A model generated the notes under the pieces. That model was not told where the DNA came from and searched no databases. It saw only the letters and a list, made by a program, of their open reading frames with translations. DNA of 64,000 nt from Sphingobacterium sp. UBA5670 (GTDB lineage Bacteria; Bacteroidota; Bacteroidia; Sphingobacteriales; Sphingobacteriaceae), in NCBI RefSeq assembly GCF_002420705.1, contig NZ_DIIM01000005.1:24447-88446 (forward strand), read 5' to 3'. The translations under genes were made by a program, and so were the position numbers. Of the stretch, positions 1 to 8,206 are shown piece after piece. The number at the start of each line of letters is the position of its first letter. Position 1 is the first letter of the stretch.

Positions 1-1
1 C

Positions 2-1426
2 GCTCTTCAAATTCAGGTACGGGCCGTCAATCTGAATGACATCGATTTTAAATATACACAAGTCCAAAAAGGAGTTCATCAAGATTTCGAGATCAAAAAG
101 GTCAAGGTTCGAATAGATGATGTTTTGATAGACTCAACGTCTGAGCGGGACAGGCAGCGCTTTTATCATAGTAAAATGATTGATATTGAGGTGCCTGGTT
201 TCACCTATAAAACTCCGGATGGGTTTTATAAAGTAAATTTTGATCAATTGAAAATCAATAGTAAAAGCCGTAATGTCCTGTTGACCAAAGTTGCTTACCA
301 GCCGACGCTAAATAAGGCAGCCTATTATCGGAAGAAAGGAGAAGGTGGGAGTTATATGGTGCTGAAAATGGACACCCTGCTTTTGACGGGATTCAATTTT
401 GCCGAGCTTTCCCGGGATAAAAAAATATATGCACAAAATGCGCGGTTAAAAAATGGTTCACTTTCAATTTATAGTGATAAGCATTATAAAAGCCCTCCAA
501 CAAGTCAGATTGGAAATGCCCCCCATATGAAATTAATGCAAATGTCAACACGTTTGGGAATTGATTCGATGATTTTGGATAATATAGGTATTTCGTATTC
601 TGAAATGAGTGACGAGTACAGTCAGATCGGTACCATTACTTTTGATCACACGTATGGAACAATCTTGAATGTGACAAATGATTCGACAAAATTGCATAAG
701 CAAAAGCTGATGCGTGCAAATTTGAGCAGTAATTTTATGAATGCGGGCAAGCTTTCTACTAACTTTGTTTTTGATATGACATCCAAAGTGGGGGCATATA
801 CCTATAAAGGAACACTTGGGAAAATGGATTTGACAGTCGTCAATAAAATGATCCGCCCATTGTTAAATGTAGAGGTTAAATCGGGCAATCTCAGTCAGAT
901 TACATTTGACATATGGGCTAACGATTACCGTAGCAAAGGAACCTTTAAAATGGATTATGATGACCTCAAAGTAAATGTGCTATCGGAGGCAGGTGATGAT
1001 GGCCGGCGCGAAAAGAAGGGACTGCTGTCTTTTATGATTAATCAGGTTTTGTTCAACCCCAGCAATCCAGATTTATATGGTAAATATACGGTGGGGCATA
1101 TTAACAGGCGCCGGGATCCCAATCATCCGTTTTTTAAAGCGATGTGGCAGACTTTATTGGTTGGAATTAAACAATGTGTTGGCCTCGGTCCAGAGCGGGA
1201 AGCTAAACTGATGAATACGGCTGGAAAAGTTGAAAAAGTCGTTAGTGGAGTTAGCAAGGCCAAAAAAATGATTTCAAGTATATTTAAGAAACATAAAACT
1301 CCTGAGGAATTGCTGAAGGAAGAAAAAGAAGACGAGGCCAAAGAGGCGGCAAAGATGGAAGAGAAACGGAAACGAGACCGTGAAAAAGCTGAAAAGGAAC
1401 TCGAGAAAGAAGGAACCGGCAATTAG
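2..1426 (+). CDS. AsmA-like protein, C-terminal part (5' end outside window)
   Basis: The reading frame is open from the left edge (474 codons), so this is the 3' part of a larger gene; a TTG at 125 is not a credible start. Visible features are long beta-rich stretches of alternating polar and hydrophobic residues, a segment near nt 800-1000 reading like the AsmA/DUF748 C-terminal module (Gly-Thr-Leu-Gly, then Leu-Asn-Val-Glu-Val, then Ser-Gly-Asn-Leu), and a last ~50 residues made almost only of Lys, Glu, Arg and Ala, probably a helix or coiled coil. AsmA-like proteins are large envelope proteins linked to lipid transport and outer-membrane homeostasis; that role is inferred from the family. 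The substrate is unknown and the N-terminal anchor cannot be seen. Confidence 0.6.
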   Translation, partial: ALQIQVRAVNLNDIDFKYTQVQKGVHQDFEIKKVKVRIDDVLIDSTSERDRQRFYHSKMIDIEVPGFTYKTPDGFYKVNFDQLKINSKSRNVLLTKVAYQPTLNKAAYYRKKGEGGSYMVLKMDTLLLTGFNFAELSRDKKIYAQNARLKNGSLSIYSDKHYKSPPTSQIGNAPHMKLMQMSTRLGIDSMILDNIGISYSEMSDEYSQIGTITFDHTYGTILNVTNDSTKLHKQKLMRANLSSNFMNAGKLSTNFVFDMTSKVGAYTYKGTLGKMDLTVVNKMIRPLLNVEVKSGNLSQITFDIWANDYRSKGTFKMDYDDLKVNVLSEAGDDGRREKKGLLSFMINQVLFNPSNPDLYGKYTVGHINRRRDPNHPFFKAMWQTLLVGIKQCVGLGPEREAKLMNTAGKVEKVVSGVSKAKKMISSIFKKHKTPEELLKEEKEDEAKEAAKMEEKRKRDREKAEKELEKEGTGN

Positions 1427-1431
1427 TGCCC

Positions 1432-1447
1432 CGTTTCACGTGGAAAG
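1432..1447. other. parS-like palindrome
   Basis: The 16 bases contain GTTTCACGTGGAA, which matches 13 central positions of the ParB-binding parS variant TGTTTCACGTGGAACA; only the three flanking bases differ. It lies between the AsmA-like gene and ktrB. One imperfect site is weak evidence for chromosome segregation function. Confidence 0.3.
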
Positions 1448-1496
1448 GCTACCGGGTATGTTGAGCCCTTTTCCCGAAAATGTAACGAAGATAGAT

Positions 1497-1527
1497 TTGT
1501 ATTTATTGCCAGATTTATCTTAGTTTG
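1497..1527 (+). promoter_or_regulatory. Bacteroidota-type promoter of ktrB
   Basis: TTG at 1497-1499, a 20-bp spacer and TTAGTTTG at 1520-1527 (consensus TAnnTTTG, one mismatch). Only 7 nt separate the -7 element from the ATG at 1535, so the mRNA should have almost no leader. Confidence 0.5.
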
Positions 1528-1534
1528 AGACATT

Positions 1535-3325
1535 ATGATAGATTCGATTTTAAGTTTTATCCGATTTGTTTTCAAGTATAAAAATGGACTTGTGGACAAG
1601 ATCATGTTCTATGTGAGTATGATTTGCGCTGCAATTGTTATTTTTAATGTGGGCTATGTCACTGAGCCTACATTGGGTAAATTGCTGGGTAAAACGATTC
1701 ATTATCTTTTCTTTGTGCTCTTTTTCATGATTGCTCTCCGGGAGTCATCATCTATTTACGCTCTAAAAAAAATTGCTGTAGAGCATTACTCCGGATTGGT
1801 TATCCTCATTTACTTTGTATTTATTCTTATTTCCCGCTTTGCAGGATTTGGAGCTCTTTCTGTTTTTTCTAGGGAACAGTGGGTTTATCTAGGAATATAT
1901 CTTATTTTTATCGCAGAGCTATCGAAGAGCACCCTTTTCTTTGACAATTTTTATTTTAATCCGACCATATTATTTGTTATTAGTTTTCTGGTTCTTATCT
2001 TGCTTGGGACCGTATTATTGATGCTGCCACGTACTACAGTAGAAGCTCCGTTAAGTTTTGTAGATGCCTTATTTATGGCAACTAGCGCTGTTTGTATCAC
2101 AGGCTTGTCGGTTGCCGATATTTCAACCAATTTTAGCATGTTCGGACAAACGGTGGTCATTGTCTTGATACAGGTTGGAGGATTGGGTATTATGACATTT
2201 ACAGGTTTTTTTGGCTATTTTTTCTCTGGCGGATTTTCTTTTAAGAACCAATTGATGTTTGGTGAAATTCTAGGTGAAAATAAAGTGGCCTCTGTCATTA
2301 AAACCTTATTGACCATGATATTTATTACGCTACTGTTTGAATTTCTTGGAGCGATACTGATCTTTAGCACCTTGGAAAGTGCTAATTTTCCAAATTTGGG
2401 GAGCATGGTTTTCTTTTCGATCTTTCATTCTATTTCGTCATTCTGTAATGCTGGATTTTCTATCTTGTCTGGAGGGATTACCAATGAAGCCTATAAATTC
2501 AATTACCCATTCCAATTGGCATTATCCTCACTCTTCATTCTTGGTGGTTTGGGGTTTGGAATTGTATTGAATTTTTACACCTATATGAAAGAATCCATAT
2601 TGCTTTATTATCATCGATGGATCACAAAGAAAAACTATAAGCATAAAGCATGGAGCTTTAGCTTTAATTCTAAATTGGTGCTGGTCTGTAATGCGATTAT
2701 TATTGTAGGTGCAACTTTGTTTTTCTATTTCCTGGAGCGAGGGAATACACTTTCTCTTGAAAAGGGAATCGATGGTGAATGGGCGACTTCCTTCTTTATG
2801 GCTAATGCGTCGCGTTCGGCAGGTTACAATAGTGTTGATTTGAGTTTTGTTGGGGCACCAACTGTTTTTTTGATTATGCTTCTGATGTGGGTCGGAGCCT
2901 CTCCCGGATCTACTGGTGGGGGAGTAAAGGTTACTACCGTTGCTGTTTCACTATTGAATATTATTTCTCTGGCTAAGGGAAAAGAATATATCGAGATTTT
3001 TAAAAGGAGAATAGCCAGCGAGTCCGTTAACAAGGCTTTTGCGATTATTCTGTTATCGCTTTTCGTGGTTGGGTTCAGTTTTTTTGTGCTCATTTTTACA
3101 GATCCGGATAAGAGTATGAAAGCGCTCCTGTTTGAATCTTTATCAGCCTATACAACATGTGGATTAAGTTTGGGGATTACGCCCTCGCTTAGTATGGGTG
3201 GAAAATTAATTATTGCCTTAACAATGCTTGTTGGGCGTGTAGGGATGTTGACGCTATTGGTTGCTTTTATTAAAAATACAACACGGAGAAATATTGTGTT
3301 TCCGGAAGAAAAGATCTTATTTTAA
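1535..3325 (+). CDS. ktrB: KtrB/TrkH-family potassium transporter membrane subunit
   Basis: Integral membrane K+ uptake subunit of 596 aa. Four pore-loop repeats are visible: Thr-Ser-Ala-Val-Cys-Ile-Thr-Gly-Leu near residue 185, Ser-Phe-Cys-Asn-Ala-Gly-Phe near 301, Ser-Arg-Ser-Ala-Gly-Tyr-Asn near 427 and Thr-Thr-Cys-Gly-Leu near 539. Each carries the glycine that lines the selectivity filter of this family. The N-terminus has extra hydrophobic segments before the conserved core, as in other Bacteroidota members. The ATG at 1535 is supported by a promoter ending 7 nt upstream; a second ATG at 1604 is possible. The regulatory subunit follows after 110 nt. Transport is expected to be Na+- or H+-coupled and gated by nucleotide binding to KtrA; the ion coupling cannot be read from sequence. 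Confidence 0.9.
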   Translation: MIDSILSFIRFVFKYKNGLVDKIMFYVSMICAAIVIFNVGYVTEPTLGKLLGKTIHYLFFVLFFMIALRESSSIYALKKIAVEHYSGLVILIYFVFILISRFAGFGALSVFSREQWVYLGIYLIFIAELSKSTLFFDNFYFNPTILFVISFLVLILLGTVLLMLPRTTVEAPLSFVDALFMATSAVCITGLSVADISTNFSMFGQTVVIVLIQVGGLGIMTFTGFFGYFFSGGFSFKNQLMFGEILGENKVASVIKTLLTMIFITLLFEFLGAILIFSTLESANFPNLGSMVFFSIFHSISSFCNAGFSILSGGITNEAYKFNYPFQLALSSLFILGGLGFGIVLNFYTYMKESILLYYHRWITKKNYKHKAWSFSFNSKLVLVCNAIIIVGATLFFYFLERGNTLSLEKGIDGEWATSFFMANASRSAGYNSVDLSFVGAPTVFLIMLLMWVGASPGSTGGGVKVTTVAVSLLNIISLAKGKEYIEIFKRRIASESVNKAFAIILLSLFVVGFSFFVLIFTDPDKSMKALLFESLSAYTTCGLSLGITPSLSMGGKLIIALTMLVGRVGMLTLLVAFIKNTTRRNIVFPEEKILF

Positions 3326-3399
3326 GTAGACTTGAAAAATGTTTTCGCTTTCTTTAGCTGGGATGACCAGAAATATGAATCTGTCATTCGAAAGAATGC

Positions 3400-3431
3400 T
3401 TGGAAATAAAAGTAAATTTATTTTAGTTTTG
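3400..3431 (+). promoter_or_regulatory. Promoter of ktrA
   Basis: TTG at 3400-3402, a 21-bp spacer and a perfect TAGTTTTG at 3424-3431, 4 nt before the ktrA ATG. It suggests that ktrA is transcribed independently of ktrB and without a leader. Confidence 0.55.
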
Positions 3432-3435
3432 AGAT

Positions 3436-4122
3436 ATGAAGTATATTGTTTTAGGATTGGGGCATTTTGGCCGTTCTTTGGGGATACATCTTACTGAACT
3501 CGGGCATGAGGTGATTGGTGCCGACCGAAACCTAAGTATAGTTGAACAATTAAAGGACAAGATAACGCACACGGTATGTCTGGATACAACCGATCGAGAA
3601 GCCGTGTCGTCACTACCTCTTAAGGATGCCCACGCTGTCATTGTTGCAATTGGAGAGGATGAGGGCGCTTCGCTCATGACCGTGGCACTCCTAAAACAGT
3701 TGAAAGTTAAACGTATCATTGGCCGTATCGTTTCAGATTTACAAAAGACTGTTTTGGAGGCAATGGAAATCAATGAATATATTATGCCCGAAGAAGAAGC
3801 TGCTGAGCGATTGGCGATGCGCTTGGACAATATTGATATTGTCGATTCGTTTAAGGTTTCGGATAAATATTCCATTGTAGAGACTAAAGTTCCAACTCGT
3901 TATGTGGGCATGACATTACGAGAAGCAAACCTGACCAATTTATACAAAGTTATCGTTTTGACCACCGTGAAAATAACAGAAACGAAGAAGGACGGTGTGA
4001 CGAAAGAACAAAAGGAGGCTTCGGGAATTGCCGCCTCGGAAACGATTATGGAAGAAGGCGATATTTTAGTTGTTTTTGGGGAGCTATCCAATATTAATAA
4101 GTTAATTCAAAAAGGAGAATAA
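3436..4122 (+). CDS. ktrA: KtrA/TrkA-type RCK gating subunit of K+ uptake
   Basis: Cytoplasmic regulatory subunit of 228 aa with one RCK_N plus one RCK_C module, the KtrA arrangement rather than the duplicated TrkA. Residues 1-130 form the Rossmann part, opening with the Gly-Leu-Gly-His-Phe-Gly dinucleotide loop (residues 7-12), an acidic residue at the end of beta-2 (Ala-Asp-Arg) and a Gly-Arg-Ile-Val segment. Residues ~135-225 match RCK_C, with a longer than usual Lys/Glu-rich insertion (about residues 178-200). It would bind ATP/ADP or NAD(H) as a ring and open or close the membrane subunit encoded just upstream. It has its own promoter, and the next gene begins 3 nt after the stop. Confidence 0.9.
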   Translation: MKYIVLGLGHFGRSLGIHLTELGHEVIGADRNLSIVEQLKDKITHTVCLDTTDREAVSSLPLKDAHAVIVAIGEDEGASLMTVALLKQLKVKRIIGRIVSDLQKTVLEAMEINEYIMPEEEAAERLAMRLDNIDIVDSFKVSDKYSIVETKVPTRYVGMTLREANLTNLYKVIVLTTVKITETKKDGVTKEQKEASGIAASETIMEEGDILVVFGELSNINKLIQKGE

Positions 4123-4125
4123 AAT

Positions 4126-4446
4126 ATGTTATTGACAACGACAGGTACTATTGAGGGACACCAGATCGAACGTTATTTGGGGATAGTCTCTTCCGAAGTG
4201 GTTCTGGGAGCGAATGCAATCAAGGATATGATGGCAGGGTTTCGTGATTTTTTTGGTGGGAGATCCAACTCTTATGAACGCGCATTCCAGGAAACCCGTG
4301 AAGCAGCACTGCGAGAGCTTGAAGATCGTGCACGCGCATTGGGCGCAGATGCGGTCGTTGGGGTTCGACTGGACTTTCAGACAGTAGGTACGGGCGGAAT
4401 GATGATGGTGGGCGCAACGGGAACAGCGGTAAAAATGAGATCTTAA
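4126..4446 (+). CDS. YbjQ family (UPF0145) protein
   Basis: Small soluble protein of 106 aa. The family hallmarks are the N-terminal strand Leu-Thr-Thr-Thr-Gly-Thr-Ile-Glu-Gly, the Gly-Gly-Arg-Ser-Asn-Ser-Tyr-Glu segment, the helix of Arg-Glu-Ala-Ala-Leu-type residues, and the Ala-Leu-Gly-Ala-Asp-Ala-Val-Val-Gly-Val strand ending in a glycine/methionine-rich tail. The family forms pentamers, and its function is not firmly established (a metal-binding role has been proposed). It starts 3 nt after ktrA, so the two are co-transcribed, and it is followed directly by a terminator. A link to potassium homeostasis is only suggested by position. Confidence 0.85.
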   Translation: MLLTTTGTIEGHQIERYLGIVSSEVVLGANAIKDMMAGFRDFFGGRSNSYERAFQETREAALRELEDRARALGADAVVGVRLDFQTVGTGGMMMVGATGTAVKMRS

Positions 4447-4451
4447 ACACA

Positions 4452-4484
4452 AAAAGCCCTAAGTAATAAGAGGGCTTTTATTTT
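4452..4484 (+). terminator. Rho-independent terminator after the ktr genes
   Basis: The arms AAAAGCCCT (4452-4460) and AGGGCTTTT (4471-4479) pair perfectly around a 10-nt loop and are followed by a T-rich run. Confidence 0.8.
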
Positions 4485-4829
4485 TACTAAAAATTAGAAA
4501 AAAGGTCATTATACTGTTTTTATGCAACATGTATTGTCTTTTTGTGTGTGTAAAAGAGATGATGTGGGTCGACCAGATTTAAAATCTATTGTGAACTTTT
4601 TGTTAATAGGAATCTGAGCGATAATTATAATTGTATATAAAAACAAATTTATCTAAGTTTGGCTTTTAAGACTTTTAAACAACCTAAGAGGGTAAATGAG
4701 ACTGTCATAATTAAACAAAGCGCATGTAAAGCGTTCATAAATACTGGAAAGTAGGTTATACGTGAACATTCACATTGCAGGATGAAATATAGGATAGCTT
4801 CATCACCTTTAAATGACAAATTTATACGG
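4485..4829. other. Intergenic region upstream of the yfhO-like gene
   Basis: This AT-rich stretch holds one recognisable promoter (4631-4661) and no convincing small ORF. If that promoter is used, the downstream gene has a leader of about 160 nt. An 8-bp palindrome GGTCGACC lies near 4568. Nothing else was recognised. Confidence 0.4.
4631..4661 (+). promoter_or_regulatory. Promoter of the yfhO-like gene
   Basis: TTG at 4631-4633, an exact 20-bp spacer and a perfect TAAGTTTG at 4654-4661. The spacer and -7 region closely resemble the fabD promoter at 12577-12607, sharing the block TTTATCTAAGTTTG. Confidence 0.65.
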
Positions 4830-7310
4830 ATGAAAAATTGGTTTAAGGCGAATTCGGCGCATTTGATCGTTATTGCGATATTTATTACGCTCGTATTTTT
4901 TTATTTTACTCCTGTCTGGCAAGGCAAAACACTTGCCCAGTCGGATGTGGTACAGGCGCAAGCGGCACAAAAGGAGTTATTTGATTTTAAAGCAAAGGAT
5001 GGAAAAGCTCCATTGTGGACAAATTCCATGTTCGGGGGAATGCCGACCTATCAAATTTGGCAGGAAAATGAAAACAACATTGGTACTTATTTCCTAAAAG
5101 CCGTTAAGTTTGCCTTTCCAAGCCCGATGGACACTGTTCTTTTCTATTTATTGGGCGCATATTTTCTCTTTAGTGTATTACGGATCAAACCCTGGTTGGC
5201 TGCGGTCGGCGCTATTGCCATAGCCTTTACATCCTATAATTTTATCTATATTGAAGCAGGCCATATAACGCGTGCCAATGCGATTGCCTTTATACCGCCT
5301 GTAATTGGGGCCGTAATTATGTGTTATCGGGGCAGCAGACTATGGGGACCTGTCTTATTGGCTTTATTTCTCTCGTTGGAAATCCGTGTCAATCACTTGC
5401 AGACTACCTACTATCTGCTGATGGTGCTTATGGTATATGTGATTTTCACGTTCATAGATGCTTTTAAACAAAAGCAATTAAAGGGCTTTTTTATTGCTTC
5501 GGGCAGACAGATTATTGCAGTTGTTATCGCTTTGATGGTAAATGCATCTATTTTATTGCCGACTTGGGAATATAGTAAATTAAGTACCCGTGGACATGCC
5601 AATATTACGAAGGTCGATAACAACAATACCAAAGAGAAAGGACTCGATAAAGAATATGCTTATGAGTGGAGCCAAGGAATCGGAGAGACAATGACCTTTT
5701 TAATTCCAAATGCTTATGGCGGTTCAACTGGAGGTCAATTGGACGAAAAATCGCATATAGCGAAGTTTCTGATGGAAAGAGGCGGGGCTTCTGAGATTCA
5801 AGCTGGACAAATGGCACAGGGCATGCCAACCTATTGGGGGGACAAACGTTTTACTTCAGGGCCGTGGTATTTTGGTGCTGGAATTTTCTTCCTATTTGTT
5901 TTGGGCCTTGTTATCGTTAAAGATCGCTTCAAGTGGTGGATTTTGGCAACAACACTGTTAGCGTTGCTTTTGTCATTTGGAAAAAACTTTACGTTGGTAT
6001 CGGATCTGTTTTTCGATTATTTCCCGATGTATAACAAATTTAGAGCGGTTGAATCTATCTTGGTAGTCGTTTCCATTACGGTGCCTATGATGGCGATTAT
6101 GGCGGTAAACGAACTATTAACACGAGCAAAGGAAATCCCAAATTTGGATAAAAAAGTCCTATATACCTTTATTGGCGTAGGGGGATTCTGTCTACTCATT
6201 GGTGTGTTGCCGGATCTATTTTTAAACTTTAGAAATGCTGAGCATAGCAATTTAATAGCAACGTTTGAACAACAGATAGGCGATAAGGGCTTTGCAACAG
6301 AATTAGCAAACCAGTTGGTTCTGGATCGTAAAGATATTGCAAGCAAAGATGCTTATCGTTCTTTTGTCATTGTCTTATTGACATTCGGTTTTGTTTGGAT
6401 CTTTTTAAAGAAAAAGTTAAGCGAGGGGATATTGTTAGGTAGCTTGCTCGTTTTATTCTTATTTGATTTATGGAGTGTAGATAAACGTTTTTTAAATGAT
6501 AAATCATTTATGGAGAAGGGTGCTACAGCACAACAGGTATTCCAACAACGGGAGGTGGACCAATTGATTTTAATGGATAAGGATCCAAGCTACCGGGTCC
6601 TTGACCTGACTTCGGATCCATTCTCGGATGCTCGACCGTCTTATTTCCATAAGTCACTGGGTGGGTATCATGCTGCAAAATTAATGCGCTTCCAGGAAAT
6701 TTTGGAAAATCAATTTAATGGTGCTCTTAATGAAGATGTGTTGGATATGTTCAACGTGCGTTATTTGATTACGACAGATCCTCAGAATCAGTCGCAACGT
6801 ATCGTTCGAAGAAGTACAGCTGCAGGAAATGCTTGGTTTGTGGATAAGATAAATTTTGTGAAAGGAAATGCCGAGGAAATGCAGGCTATCAGCTCTTTTG
6901 ATCCGCATAAAGAGGCTTTTGTCAATCAACAATATCAAAATGAGATTAAAGCTAAAACTTCGAATGCCTCAACGACAGGAGAGATTAAGCTGACCTCTTA
7001 CCATCCAGATAAAATGCAATACGAATATACAGCGGCTAATGATGCGTTTGCCGTATTTTCTGAAGTATTTTATGATAAAGGCTGGAAAGCATATGTCGAT
7101 GGAAAGGAAACACCAATTATTCGTGCTGATTATATTTTAAGAGCACTGCAATTGCCTGCGGGCACGCATAAGGTGGAATTTGTGTTTGATCCTGAGTCAC
7201 ACAAATTTGGTAATCTATTGACTTTGATCTCGTCTATTATTCTTGTATTGGGAATAGGAGCTGCGATATACCTTTCCTTTAGAGGGAATAAAAAAGAAAC
7301 AGCGGCTTAG
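4830..7310 (+). CDS. YfhO-family multi-pass membrane protein
   Basis: 826 aa from the ATG at 4830, where the sequence Lys-Asn-Trp-Phe-Lys runs straight into the first membrane helix; an in-frame ATG at 4782 would add 16 poorly fitting residues. About a dozen hydrophobic segments follow, arranged like GT-C-fold/YfhO proteins: a large periplasmic loop after the first helix (Gln-Ser-Asp and Met-Phe-Gly-Gly-Met-Pro-Thr), helices through ~residue 560, then a ~230-residue soluble C-terminal region (Gly-Trp-Lys-Ala-Tyr-Val-Asp-Gly), and a final helix. YfhO relatives are linked to glycosylation of lipids or teichoic acids in Firmicutes; in Bacteroidota the substrate is unknown. It is monocistronic between its own promoter and the terminator that overlaps its stop codon. 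Confidence 0.8.
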   Translation: MKNWFKANSAHLIVIAIFITLVFFYFTPVWQGKTLAQSDVVQAQAAQKELFDFKAKDGKAPLWTNSMFGGMPTYQIWQENENNIGTYFLKAVKFAFPSPMDTVLFYLLGAYFLFSVLRIKPWLAAVGAIAIAFTSYNFIYIEAGHITRANAIAFIPPVIGAVIMCYRGSRLWGPVLLALFLSLEIRVNHLQTTYYLLMVLMVYVIFTFIDAFKQKQLKGFFIASGRQIIAVVIALMVNASILLPTWEYSKLSTRGHANITKVDNNNTKEKGLDKEYAYEWSQGIGETMTFLIPNAYGGSTGGQLDEKSHIAKFLMERGGASEIQAGQMAQGMPTYWGDKRFTSGPWYFGAGIFFLFVLGLVIVKDRFKWWILATTLLALLLSFGKNFTLVSDLFFDYFPMYNKFRAVESILVVVSITVPMMAIMAVNELLTRAKEIPNLDKKVLYTFIGVGGFCLLIGVLPDLFLNFRNAEHSNLIATFEQQIGDKGFATELANQLVLDRKDIASKDAYRSFVIVLLTFGFVWIFLKKKLSEGILLGSLLVLFLFDLWSVDKRFLNDKSFMEKGATAQQVFQQREVDQLILMDKDPSYRVLDLTSDPFSDARPSYFHKSLGGYHAAKLMRFQEILENQFNGALNEDVLDMFNVRYLITTDPQNQSQRIVRRSTAAGNAWFVDKINFVKGNAEEMQAISSFDPHKEAFVNQQYQNEIKAKTSNASTTGEIKLTSYHPDKMQYEYTAANDAFAVFSEVFYDKGWKAYVDGKETPIIRADYILRALQLPAGTHKVEFVFDPESHKFGNLLTLISSIILVLGIGAAIYLSFRGNKKETAA

Positions 7311-7326
7311 TTGCTGTTTCTTTTTT
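7291..7326. terminator. Bidirectional terminator overlapping the yfhO-like stop codon
   Basis: AAAAAGAAACAGC (7291-7303) pairs with GCTGTTTCTTTTTT (7313-7326) around a 9-nt loop that contains the stop codon TAG (7308-7310). A-tracts and T-tracts on both sides let it serve the yfhO-like gene and rnhB from either direction. Confidence 0.8.
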
Positions 7327-7335
7327 GAATTGTTT

Positions 7336-7380
7336 GAGCTTTAGAATAATTTGAGCTGCGGATCTGTTATTCTAAAGCTC
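7336..7380. repeat. Perfect 14-bp inverted repeat across the rnhB 3' end
   Basis: The arms GAGCTTTAGAATAA (7336-7349) and TTATTCTAAAGCTC (7367-7380) are exact complements separated by 17 nt. One arm lies inside the last rnhB codons and the other covers its stop codon, so the end of the rnhB mRNA folds into a long hairpin just before the shared terminator. Confidence 0.75.
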
Positions 7381-7937
7381 TTTCTATGATGTGGTGTGGA
7401 GCCATATTCCAATACAGCAGTTCGGTGTTTAACCGTTGGATACCCTTTGTTGTTGAGCCAGTCGTAACCTGGATAATCCAAGGCGATGTTGTCCATGTAT
7501 TCATCCCGATAGGTTTTAGCCAGAATTGAAGCTGCGGCAATCGACAGATATTTCCCATCTCCCTTGATGATACATGTATGTGGGATTTGCTGATAGGGAA
7601 TAAACTTATTTCCATCCACAATAATATACTCCGCTTTGATCTTTAAGAGATCAAGTGCTTTGTGCATCGCTAAGTAGCTTGCATTATGAATATTTATACG
7701 ATCTATTTCTTCTGCTGAGACGCTTGCAACGGCATAGGCAAGAGCCTCGCGCTCAATAATGGGGCGTAGTGCCATCCTTTTTTTCTCACTAAGTTGTTTG
7801 GAGTCATTTAGCAGTTCGTGGTGATAGTCTGTGGGGAAAATAACGGCTGCTGCGAACACCGGTCCGGCCAAACAGCCTCTTCCCGCTTCGTCACAACCGG
7901 CCTCTATCCACTGTTCCTGATAGTATGATAATAGCAT
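7341..7937 (-). CDS. rnhB: Ribonuclease HII
   Basis: 198 aa, normal for the family. It cleaves the RNA strand of RNA-DNA hybrids and starts removal of single ribonucleotides in DNA. The catalytic acidic residues are in place: Cys-Asp-Glu-Ala-Gly-Arg-Gly near residue 16 (Asp and Glu of the DEDD set), Val-Asp-Gly-Asn near 108 and Tyr-Arg-Asp-Glu near 143. The Gly-Arg-Gly loop recognises the RNA-DNA junction. The gene is convergent with the yfhO-like gene and divergent from the outer-membrane receptor gene, so it appears monocistronic. The ATG at 7937 is the natural start, because homology begins within 12 residues of it. Confidence 0.95.
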   Translation of the reverse strand: MLLSYYQEQWIEAGCDEAGRGCLAGPVFAAAVIFPTDYHHELLNDSKQLSEKKRMALRPIIEREALAYAVASVSAEEIDRINIHNASYLAMHKALDLLKIKAEYIIVDGNKFIPYQQIPHTCIIKGDGKYLSIAAASILAKTYRDEYMDNIALDYPGYDWLNNKGYPTVKHRTAVLEYGSTPHHRKSFRITDPQLKLF

Positions 7938-8206
7938 GTTCAGTTCTTTAAAATAGCCGAAAATACGAATAAATTTAGAGTTATCTATTGTAACTTCTGT
8001 GTGAATATCGCCCGTTTACATTAATTAACACTAATAATGTCTTCTTTTGTAAAGATTTAGAGCGCTAGACTATTAAAACGTTAGGATAATTTTCGTTAAC
8101 AAAATAAAAGTTTGTTCTTGTCTAGGCCATATTGTTTCAAATTAAACTTGAGCAATAGTTTTAGAGTCAAAGATTTATCAATTATAGAAATATAAAAATA
8201 CGTATT

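Noticed and set aside
3423..3875. 150-codon minus-strand frame opposite ktrA
   Set aside because: Shadow of ktrA; Ser/Ile-rich composition and no family resemblance.
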